A stretch of 64,000 nucleotides of DNA from Phoebastria nigripes. Its lineage: Eukaryota > Chordata > Aves > Procellariiformes > Diomedeidae. Positions 42,301-54,300 of the stretch are shown in pieces; the first letter of the stretch is position 1, and each line of letters begins with the position of its first letter. The notes under the pieces are model-generated. The model was not told the DNA's origin, did not search any database, and saw nothing but the letters and a program-made list of their open reading frames with translations. A program made the translations under genes and the position numbers. The DNA lies in contig JAYKAV010002932.1 in NCBI GenBank assembly GCA_035582835.1, positions 103,548 to 167,547 on the forward strand. Reading direction: 5' to 3'.

Positions 42301-45300
42301 TTCTTCCTTTGGGTCACCTTGTCGTTTCAAGGAAACGATGGCCCAGCGGCAGAAGTATTTCATCCCAGCGGGGCACGCACCCGGCTTGTTGGTATTCCTG
42401 CCCAGAATAGCTTGCAGCACCGACAGAGCTCATCTATGTTAAATTAGCCCTTAGAAAACATCCCCGCTCTGAATCTCAGAGAAGATTGTCCCTTGACGCA
42501 GGTCTGAGGAGCAAAAAGCAAAAGCCCTTGCCTGCACGGGCACCGCGACGCAGACTGTCACAGCCTCTAAACCGCTCAGTCCAGCGGTTAAAAAGCACAT
42601 TTGTGACCTTGTACCAGATAGAGAAAGAATATGAAAACCCATCTCCCTTCCTGTCCCCCTTCTACCCAGCTATCACTGGCTTTTGTAACTATCTTTCAAA
42701 AAGGAAAAACAATCTAATATTCAACACGCCCTTGAAAGCCTTCTGGGGGAGGAACCCAGGATCACACGCTCTTAAGGCTGTGCTCATCCGAGCAGTCCTA
42801 AGGGAATAAGCGACTTGCTCAGGGTGACAGTGCAAGTCCGTTGACTTGATCAAGAACGGGAGCCAGCAAACTGGCTGAAGAGAAAACCTGCGCCTGGCTG
42901 GGAAATGGGACGATGACCTGGTCAACTGTCAAGCGTTAAGTTGTCAAAGTGCGAGCTTCAAGCCATCTTAAGTGATGGACTTGTGCTTCTCACTAACATG
43001 GGGAAGACCAGTTCCCCAACACCCAGTTTATCATTAGGAAACTCAAAAGAATAGCTTGAGCCTTTTATCAAGAACTCACAAGGCCAAAATAACATATTAC
43101 AGACTATACAAAGCAAAGACGTATAGATTTGCATGTAAATATAAAGGAGGCTGGGAGTCCCTTTGCAAGTAACAATTTGTGTGATAAAGACATCCAGGGT
43201 ACCAAGACATGAGAGTCAAAAACCTGAAGAGGAAAGTTTGGAAAAGGAAAAGCAGAAGGAAGCTACTCGGTCCCCATGTGGGACTAGGGAGCCAGCCGGC
43301 CCTTTGCTCTGAAGGCACCTGCAGCACCTTCTGCTCGAGGCTGGAAGGCACAGAGCAGGAACGGAGGAAGCCTCCCAAGCAAAGCCNGAAAGCCCACAAA
43401 GACAGACAACAGGTCACTGTAACAGCAGCCTCCTTTCTAGCTGGGGAGAGCAGATACAGGATGTTACTGCAGTATGCTCCTGTGCTAAGGACGACAGAGG
43501 GGAACTGAGGGGTGGAGGCCGTAACTTTAACAAAAGGAAAAAAAAAANCACACCTGTCAGTTAAGNATCCTTGATCAAGCCCAAGAATAGAGAGGGAAAA
43601 AAAAAAAACAAAACCAAAAAAAACCAACTAAGTTTTGTCTTCTTCTGCTCTGCCTTTTACTGGCCAAACAGCACCGAATGCCAACGTCTGACCGCTCTGC
43701 TGTGCCTTTCAGGTAGGCTCCCGGCTGGTATCTCAAAATCAGGCTCAGGTTCTCCCACCTCAGAAACTCCAGCAGCGAGACAAAGTCTCACACTGTATAC
43801 AGCTGACATTTGCGGGACTTAACAGCACTCATACTTGCCTCAAACGTGACGAAGTCATCAAACTCATCAGGACAGGCCGGGGCTTCCTCCTCAGGGGTAT
43901 ATCCCATATCATACAACTGGCTGTCAGGATCTGCAGAGGAAAATAAAAAAGAAAGAGAATCACCAAAAGGAAATGCACACCCTCAAACGAAGGACGGCTT
44001 TGGGAGACACAACAGCAGAAGGACAAGAACTTCCTCTTGCACGCACCGGTTCCTTCAGCTTTCAGAAAGGACCTCTGCTTCCAGGCATCCCACCGTCACC
44101 TCGAGTGGAAGGCAATTGGGACGGCTGCNCCCTGGCAGAGGTCCTATGAGGCCCCTTGCTGCTCCGATGGGGCTAGCACCTGGATTCATCCCTACCCCAC
44201 CATGGTGTCCGTTCCTTTTCCTGGTTTCTTCCCTATCTCCATTTCCTGCATCCTCTTATTCTTCTCCCAGAAGGCTTTAATCCTGCTGTGGGCAGGGAAT
44301 ACATTAGATCTATGTGTGACAGCCAACTACCATGGGAACTGCAGAGAAAGCAGGCTGCACCAAAGCTTTTATCATCTACTGCTCCTCCCGTGGCCAGCCA
44401 CATCAGGAGCCATCCTCACAGGGGGGACAAGAAAATAGGAGGTTTTCAAGGAGATTTTAAAAAAAACAACAACAACAAAAAATTTACTCCTCCCACCCCC
44501 AAACACCCATCTGCAGCAGAGCAGACCAGCATTTCTCCGAGCCCTTTGACCGAGGAAGGGAGCATAAATTCCCCATGCTCCCTCAAGCAACAGCTAATGC
44601 CTGATCCAGCACACGACCTAGATCACAGGCTGGAAACACCAAATCAAGATCAGATGCTGCAGTCCCAAAATAAATAGCAGGCTCAAAACCACATGCCTTG
44701 GAGCTGCAAGCGTTGCGGCACTAGGTTTGTCTGATGTCGATAAACTTGGCTGGGCAGAGGGAGTCATTATGTCAGTGCTCCTAGGAAAGCTCGGCAATCG
44801 CCCGGATTTGGGGAGGGACAGGCTTTCCTTTTACGGCTGCTCGAAGCAGANGATGAGAGAAGAGCTACAAAGCAGGGTCTGCTTTCTGCATCCTTCAGGC
44901 TGGTGGCTTCCCAGCAGGCTGGCAGCGCAGCCAATTCAAACGGCTCCCAGGCTCGAGTCCAAACCGAAGGGGCACGTAAGTCGCATGACGTTTTGCTGCA
45001 GCCGAGCGGCACCCAGACGGGATCATACGCAGCCTCCCTCAAAGGGTATATCCCTTATATAGTCACAGCCAGGGCTCCCGCTTTGGGTCCATCTCCAGAT
45101 ATCAAGAAGGGCCATTTTTCATTAAGGGATCTGTACAGCTAGTACGAAGTCAAGGGATTAGAGCACAGGACAGAGTAAGGAGTCAGGCTTGCAGCAACAC
45201 CCCTCCCACCCAAACACCCTCCCCAGTGCCTCTTTCAGCTGACCATTAAATGCAAACATAGCCAGGGCCCCAGGACATACTGGAGCCCCCGACGCAATGG

Positions 45301-48300
45301 GTACCGGCAGCCCATGGGGGTGGGAGAAGCTGAGCACACGGCACTGAGAAATGAGCCCTCNCCTAACCTGGGTCTGGGGCTCCCAGGGGTTAGACTGTAA
45401 ATCAAAACCAGGAATAAGCCAAATTGCTTTTCCAGAAACCAGCATACGATGCTGTGCTCTACAGTAAGCACACGGCGGGGTCATGGCTTCATCAGATGAA
45501 AGGTGCTCTTGTTCACAATTTATTACTTCAATATCCCTGCTGCTCTCCCCGCTCGTGGCACCGGGCAGCAGTGCTGCTATGAGCTGTGCTTCCAGCTGCC
45601 GGGGCTCCTGCGTGTAACCCCGAGCGAGGCAGCGAGATGCACGTGAAAACGCTGCTGCCCGAGCACGTTGCTCAAGGCAAGGCAGCCTCAGGCCACCTCC
45701 TACTCTAACTAATGGGTTTAGCACTGAGGTATCTTAAGACGGTATTCTCCCTCTCCTCAAATGTTACCCTGCCCCCTGCACAGCTCCACCCACAGGTCTG
45801 AGCTTACAACTGGGAGTTTTCCCAAGTTATCCCTGTCCCTATTCCAAAATTTGCAAGCCTCCTTGCTGACAGCAGGGAGGACTGATGGGGACAGCTATCT
45901 GCTTGCTGCAAAGCCATGGGAGCACCTGAGAGTGGGTCTCACCAAGAGGAGCCTCTGCCCACTTCTGGGAAAACCAAACAGTGCTCCTGAAAGGCAACCC
46001 ATGTCACATCATCGAAACAGAGGGGACAGCCAGCCACATCTCTTGCCGACTACAGACCACAGCACGCAGGCAATGGCCACCTGCAGAGAGGTGGCTGTGA
46101 TGTGCACAGGAGCATCCAAAGAGCCAGATCAGCTCAAGAGGACGCAGGCTGCAGGCACAGCGCCCTGGTCCTGTGCCCTGCAGCATGTCCCAGCGTGAGC
46201 CCCGGTGACAGCTCTGCTCTCCGCAGCCTCTGAGCATGCCCCGGCACAGCGCAAATGCTTCATCTGCAGCACATCTGAATCCCCAAGCTGACAGTGGCAG
46301 GACTCCAGCCAAACAGCTGGGTGCTGGGCAGCTGCCAGTGCTTCCAGCTGCCTGATCTTGCACCTCTGCCAGACACGGCCGGGCAACTCAGCCAGCCTTA
46401 CCGGTGCCCACCCTGCAAGGCCATCTCTAGTGCTGCTGGTGGCACCCCGCGGCAGCCCCGGGAACCGCAGAGCGCCCCAAGGGCGGCAGAGCCAGGCACA
46501 GGCTGGAAATTATATTCCCAAATAATTTCTTTTCCTCCCCCTCCAAGTAGACACACAAAAGCTTCCTGCTTTTCTACAGACACAGATAAAGATATTTATT
46601 CTGCTCATTCCTTCCAAAGGGACTTGAAAAGGGAGGATTTACAGTCAAGCGAAGGCTTCCAGTTCCCTTCAGAAGCAGGGGTATAAAGCGTGGGCAGGCA
46701 ACGCACAAACAGCTCCCCGACATCAGCTGCCTCCTGTACAGCTCTTGCCCAAACCGAGCGCTCCTGGAGCCTTCCCAGCCCTTCGGGTGTTTCTTGGTGT
46801 AGGGGCGAACATGAGACTGGTTGCTCCATCTGTCTGCAGAGCACCCCGCCCAAAAAGCGGGGTCTCTGCACAGACGGGGTTTATTTTTACAGCAAGCTCC
46901 ACTGTAAAAAGCAAGGAAACACCATTCGAGAGGTCACCTGCACCCTTGCTGGTGGTGTGGCCAGCAGAAGCCATGCCCAGGAGACAGCACTCCGTGTTTC
47001 CACCTCCCCATGCTCCACGTCAGAGAGCAAAGACAAACACCACCACAAACAAAGGTTGACTTTTCTGCTCGATTCATTCCTTCCTTCTCCGAGAAAGCCA
47101 TATGGTGCTTTGTGTATAGGGAGAGTTGCCATGGAGAGTTTGCCTGCAAGTCTTCCAGCACAATAGGCTGCATTAAGCTTTCAAATTCCTGTCCAAAAGA
47201 GCCAAAAAACACAAGAGACCTTTGCTGCTCAACTGGCACTCCCCACGTGAAGAGCACCACCCTCCAGGTGCAGAAGGAGGCATGGGGTGAAAGCTGGAGG
47301 GCTCTGCTAGCTCTTCTCCCCCACCGCACCATTAACAGCGCAGGAGGATGGCCGTGGGCCACCAGCAGCAGCACTGCACAACCCTGCTCCAGCGGCACAT
47401 GGTGACCACAAATGCTCAAATTCCCTCCACTCTCTCCCTTGGACCTCAAAGCCAAGTCCCAGCTGACCCCTTACTCTCCTTCACATCTCCTTCCCCACGC
47501 CTCTCGCACCATAAAGCATACTTTAATCTCTTACACCCATCCCTGATTTCACCTGACTTCTTCCTTTTCCTCTTTGATGGTCGATGTGGTCAGCACACTT
47601 GGAGTCACCTCTTTCCAACGCCACTCAAAATCACAGCATTTGCCCCAAGATGCAGATGTCATTAGGGACTGCTGTCCCCTCCCAAGGCAAGCCTGCCTGC
47701 ACTCATTCCTCGCACCCGAGTGTCCGTGACCAGCTTCTCCTGTGGTTTCAGCTCTCTCCATCACTCCCACTCCTAGTCCCGTCACATCCACGCACAGCCA
47801 AAAAAAAATCTCAAAGTTAAAAATCAGCCTCCAAGAGACCCTACAGGGAGCCGTACTGCCCAACAATCTTCCTGCAAAGAGGCTATAAGCTATATGCTAG
47901 GTCTTTTTCCCAAATTAATTGCACTAATTTATTTGACCGGAATACGTGGGCAGGGTACCAGGCATCTGGATAAAGCTTTAGTTCAATTATTGTGGCAGCA
48001 CTATTTTACCAGGGTAGTGTGGCTGATGTAGAATTTACAGAAGTAATTATAACCAGTAAGACCAGGCATGTGTACCATACCATCCAGTGAAGCTAAGGCA
48101 ATTTTGAAAGAAAAAGATGTAAAAAGCAGATTAAATCAGTAGACACCCGAGGCACCTGCAGCACCCCTCTGACACCTCTTCCCATCCCTGCCTTGAAGCT
48201 TCCTGTTGCCCAGCGTGTGCTCATTCAAACTCCAGAGAAGATCACCTTCCAAGCTCATTGCGTCATCCACACCACTCACTTGGGAGATGGAGAGTCGCCT

Positions 48301-51300
48301 TCATACAAGCTCTGCTGCAAGTCCGGTCAGCCACAGCACTTTCTTTTCCCCCATGCATTTGATTTTCTGCTTTCCCCAGGGCTGCCCTGCTTCTTGCTGG
48401 CTTCTGCCTCTGCACTAAATCCTGCATCTCACACTATTCTTAAGATGCCCTCACTCCTGTCAGCGTTTCAGAAATCATTGTCCAAACACTGATGAGGACC
48501 ATCTCTGTCCGAACGCATCTGTGTGCTCTCCCACTGATGGAGTATTCGCTCTCGTCTTCTATGCCAACTGCAAGCCAAGTGCAACCTCCGTCCAGTAGCC
48601 ATCAAGCCTCTAGAGCCATTGGCCATACTCCGAAGAGCAGCCACTGCCAACAGCAGAGACACAGCCAGCTGCACGGAGATTTCTCCTGGACATACGGCAT
48701 ACATGCAGCTAGAGAACAAGGTCCTGGGCTCTTTGTGGGGCTGAATGCGTGCTGAGCTCTTGCAGCGGCCAGAGATGCATCCTCTACCATCTCGTTGTGC
48801 TGACAGGAGAATCGCTGCTCTTCAGAAGGACTCGGACATGCAATAGTAACCTGGGCTTTTCAAGAAATGCAACACAGCGTAGAGCTACAGGAACAGAAGT
48901 CCCGGGGTACAGAAGGCTCCCAAAATAGAATCTAAAAACTGCTTTGAGAAGACAGGATTTCAGTGAAAAGGCACCTTGAGTGAAGAGCTGTGGGTACAGT
49001 AGTGACACACAGGTCAGAAACAGAGCCAGTTTTATTGGCTGCATATAGGAATGACCTAGAAAACCAGAGCCTTTCAGAAGTATTTAAGTCATCTGCCAAC
49101 ACACACCGTACATACTGCTGCAAGCCACAGAGCCACAAACTCAAAGTGATTCGAACAGTATGGATTATGTGCAGCTAACAGACCAGAATTATTCAATAAG
49201 GCTAGGAACCTACATGAATGACACAAACCAAAGCAGAGCCAAAAAAGGGCAAGACAAAGTTATGGCTTAAGAGGGACAACCGATATAAACCGAACTCCCT
49301 TACTGGTCACGCTGCTTGAAAACAAGGTGGCAAAAAAGACACACAGCCAAGTATTAAAAAATTACAGGCATTTAAGAGGATCTTGCATCCAGAGCAAAGA
49401 GACAGAGGGGAAGCCACTGTCCAGTGTTTCCAGAAGCAGCTCAGGGTCTTGTGCTTTCACCAAAGTTCAAGCACCCATGTGTTGTTAGTCACTACAGAAT
49501 AAAGCTAGCACTAGTCCAACCATCAGCCCCTTTGCTTTCCATAAGCGATACAGGAGTACATTTATAACCTGATGCTCACACACAAAGTGGTAGCACTGCT
49601 CAGAGCTGGAAAGAGATGCTTTCTGCAATCTGCTTTTCTTGTAACTCAACCTGCTGACTCCTCCAGAGATGAGACAACGGGCCAGCAGCACTTACTGAAG
49701 ACTATCATTTTACAACCAAAAATTACACGAACGGAATAACCGAGTGGCAAGCTCAGGCTCCCAAGGAGGCAGTGTCAGAATTAAGGTGGCTTATACAACC
49801 CTCATCTGAGCCCCTCTGGGCTAATGTGCTTTAGCAGTCCTTCATTTCCTGAATATCATTGCTCATGGATTGGTACTTATCGCATATTCCTTTTGATCCT
49901 CTTCACACAGTGCAGGCCCTCAAGCCTTGTTAAGACATACCATCTAAAGGCATNATGAAAAGAATTAACTTCATGGTATCCGAGCATGTCCTGGTTCCGG
50001 CTGGGACAGAGTTAACTTTCTTCCCAGTAGCTGGGGAGGGTGTGCTGTGTTCTGGGTTTGGTATAATAGGAGCGTTGATGGCCCACTGATGTTTTGGGTG
50101 GTGCTGGGTGGTGCTTGCACCAGGCACTTTTCGGCCTCCCATGCCCTGCCAGGTGCATGGGAAGCTGGCGGGGGAGCGTAGCCGGGGTGGTTGACCCAGC
50201 TGGCCGACGGGGTATTCCATACCATGCAACGTCATGCTCAGTATAAAACTAAGGTGGGGGGGGGCCTCCAGCATCATGGGACGGACTCTCATGTATTGTC
50301 CTTCGTTTGGTTCGGCGGGTGGTGAGCAATTGCATTGTGCATCNCCTGCTTTGTATATTGTTGTTGTTGCTGTTGTTATCACTGTTACTATTACTGTTCT
50401 ACTTTGTTTTATTTCAATTATTAAACTGTTTNTATCTCAACCCATGAGTCTTCCTACTCGTGCCCTCCTGATTCTCTCCCCCATCCCACCGGAGCTGGGG
50501 GTGAGCGAGCGGCTGCGTGGGGTTTAGGTGCTGCCAGGGTTAAACCACGACAAAGCACTTCCGAAGCATAAATCTAGCTGCCTTCACTTCATCTTGGAGA
50601 CCAGGTGAGCATTGCTGCCTCTGCTGCAGTGACATGGATGGACCAGAGACAGGAAACCACCATTAACACACATGGGATTTGGTATTGAGTTTAACATATG
50701 GGTCCTCGTTTTTAATTCTCAGCAATTTGAGTTGTCTTCAGCGTGTGCTAGTCATCAAGGCCAGCTCAAATTCCTCCAGACTTGTGTCAGCCTGGAACAA
50801 AGGCTCACTGCTGGAGGTGCGGAAAATGAGGAGCAAGCTTGTGGCTACCAGCAAGTGGTTCAGAGCCACTTTGTGACGTACCAGCAGAAAAGGCTGAGAG
50901 ACTGAGCCTCTCAAAATAGCACAAGCTGCCCTGGCAAGGAGACCTCCTGCTGTTCTCCATCTCCTTCACTCTAGCTTCTACTTTCAACAACTCTGTATTT
51001 CAGGAAACAAAGCTGGGTTTTGCAGCCAACAGCTTTATTCCTGTTCTGTGAAGAGAATGAGGCAGGACCTCTTGAAAGAGTACATGCAACTATGCAAACA
51101 ACAGAACATCCTAACTTCGATTCCCAGAGCACACTCAATGTAGACGCAACCTTTGGGACATCCAGCGGCTGGTCTCTTGTCAAGCGTTTGAGTACACTGA
51201 AGTAGAAACTCTTCTAGATGCTCCACATCCAGCCTGATTCAGGCAGGAGCACACAGAAGACAACTGGCACCTCTTACTAAGATGGCCCCGCCAGCAAAAT

Positions 51301-54300
51301 AGAAGTAAAGAGAACTTTAAGTAGGAGCCCAGATGCACCAGAGTTTTTGACATACCAGATAACACGGGCAGAAAAAAAGCTGCTTCTCAGCCCACTCATT
51401 AGAGGCCCCTTGCATCAGCTGGGGCAGTGGCTGGATGGCACTGTCCCACCATGAAGCACTTCAGCCTTCCACACTGGCTCCAGCTCAAAGCTCCCGCATG
51501 AAGAAATCAAGGTAACACAGTTAAAACCAGTTCAAATCCTCCCCAGCTCATAGCTTCCAATCCTGTGCCTGAGAAATGCTTGCAATGTACTTACCTTCAA
51601 GCATAGCTAAGTATCATTACCAATGCAATGCCTGTATCAATCTAGGCACAGCTTGCCTGCAGAAGAACCCACGGCCTGGATGCGAGCATTAAAAGAAGTC
51701 CTTTCGACACCTACAGCACTTGCAAATCATAACATGTGGACATTAGTATTTGTCATCCACCACTTGCAGGTCTTACTTGCCGCTTCTGTCCCCCCACTAG
51801 CCATACCACAAGCTGAGGACTACTAATGCAAAGCTGATGCTAAAAGCCTTTTCAAAGCAATCACTGAGCCCTGGCAAGTGATTTGGATCAGAACCACCCA
51901 CCCGCCTTCAGGGAACACGTGGATCTACGGATGAACTGCAAGGCTGGCCAACAACTGTACAGACACCTTCTACTCCAGCCAAGGCTCTGACTTCAAAAGA
52001 TAAGTTGCAAAACCACTAGTAAAACCTAACTACAGTTATTTATAAAAGTGGACAAGTCTGAGATCAGAGGCTAGGTCCCGACCAGAACTCAGCCTGAGTT
52101 TGTGGGGAAATTGGGGAAATAAAATACATAAGAGAAGAAGAGACATTAAACTACCCCTGCAGGGAGAATTCTTCCCACTGTGGCATTTCACNGTTCTGAG
52201 CCATCTCTTAGAAGCGATGGTTGTGTTGCTCAAAAACGTCCTGTTACAGTGAGCGTCAAGCAGCTAGTTTGTCCTCCTGCTGCTGGCCACAGTAGAGCAG
52301 TTTGGAGCCCCCGTCCTCCAAAGTCCCTTGAAAGTTATGCAGATTAAAAGGAAAATGCTCCTTAAGGCTCACATGATTGAACACCCTTCCCTTTTTCTCC
52401 CCCCACTCTCAACACTGCCAAAAGATCCCTTCTGAAATGAGCCAAACTGTGTCCCACGCATCACTGAAGAGGGGAGCNGTACTTTTTAAAGTGCTTTTGC
52501 TCAAACTGGCTTCTGTAAAATAAAACAGTGCCCAGAGAAAAACAAAGTAAGGGAGGAGGGTCCTATAAGCTTGGCTTTTAATCCTTTTTCCAGCAAAAGA
52601 TTCCCCAAAGTGAGGAGGATGGCGTCAGAGGCATCGCACAGGTTGACAGCCCTTCCTTCCTGCTGTTATTGAGACAACGCAAATAAACAAGTGACTTAAT
52701 GCAGCACTTGGAAACCGCAAACTACACAATGCAGACACCAGCAGGGATCACCAGTGCTTCATTCAAAGCTAGTTTAATTACTAGGGAAATAAACTTTCAA
52801 TAAACCTCCTCTGGACAGTTTTCAAATGTTTTGGTAACATTTTGTTGGCTGGAAGAGAATCCACCAGCATTATTTGTGCCTGACAGGCGGAAGGAGGCCA
52901 GCTGAAGAACATGACTATCAGAAGCGTTAGACCTTTTCAATCCAGAGTACGAGATCTGAGGAGGGAACCAAGGGGCTGAGAGGTTACAAACATGATGTTG
53001 CCCAGTTCCTACCGCCCCAANAGGAGCGTTTTTATTAGAAGTTGTTGCATTACCTCTGCTGACCTCTCTATAAGTATCGACTGCATTAATAAAACTACAT
53101 GCAAAACAAAACAAGCTTCAAAAACAAGCACGTAGAGAAGCGATGGGAGAACGTGAGTCGCTGACTCGGTACATCTCTGCTCTCGAAGTCGCAAGAGCAG
53201 CATGGGAGCAAAGCTGCTCTGCCGTGCACACGTTGGGCTGCAACGGGCGACAGTAGTCCTTCACTGCCGTCCTGTGAATCTCTAATTGGCAAATTCAGCA
53301 CTGGTCACCTCGTTAGCAGGAGTCTTTCCTATCGAAGGAGAAATAAGCTGCCCAGTGGGTAAACGGATTTACAGGAGCAGTCAGACTGTATGCACTTGGA
53401 AAAGATGATCATCAAGGAGAGAGGCATCCGAGGGACACACGCACCAACCCAGGAGGAGACATGGCTTGGTACAGGCAGAACAGGATGGAGATGACGTGAG
53501 CCATGGTTAGTCAGAACACCAGGGAAAGGTCTCTCAATGCCGTGGATGCGCTGCCCACCGGAGCCCATCTTCACCCATCACAGCCCAACCCCGAGGCTCT
53601 GCAATTGGGACCAATTTCCCAGCAAAGCCACATCACACGCAGCCTCTCCTGTCTAAGGGCGAGACCAGGAAACGCTCAGAAGAAACAAGCTTTTGCCACA
53701 TCAGTCTGTCAAGGCGTCACAAGGGTACGCTCATGGCACAGTCACAAGCCTCCAGGCCGTGACAGAGCCGAGAGGAGCAAAAGTCGTAGGTGAGTAATTA
53801 TCCCTTCATTAATAACACCAGATTGACTGGATTCCTAACAAGAAATGGTCTGACAGCTCTGGCTTGCCTGCTGGTGCAGAGGCAGGACGATGGGCTACTT
53901 TCCTTTCCTTTACCTAAGCTCGGGAAGCCAACCCTACCTGATGGCTGGCCAGACATTCCTGGTGAGGACGGAGGAGACATTCCCCAGCTTCCTGGGTTGA
54001 GCCCAGCATTAATAATCCCTCACTCCAGAGCTAACATCCAAACCTGAGAAATCAAAACAGGCAGGACCGAAACTACCACCACCACCACCCACCTGGAGCC
54101 ACCAGCCCAGCCCAGCCTCCTCCCACGCACTCCCCAAACCGCAGGCTAGCCCAGTCTCCCAAAAGTACCAGCAGCAACAGATGTGGAACAAAACAGCATA
54201 CTCCCCACACAGAAGACAAAACACATGATGGAGAAATACTGAGACAGCAGATGGATGATGAGAAATGCCTATTTTCTAACAGAATTTGCCTTTGTTTTCT

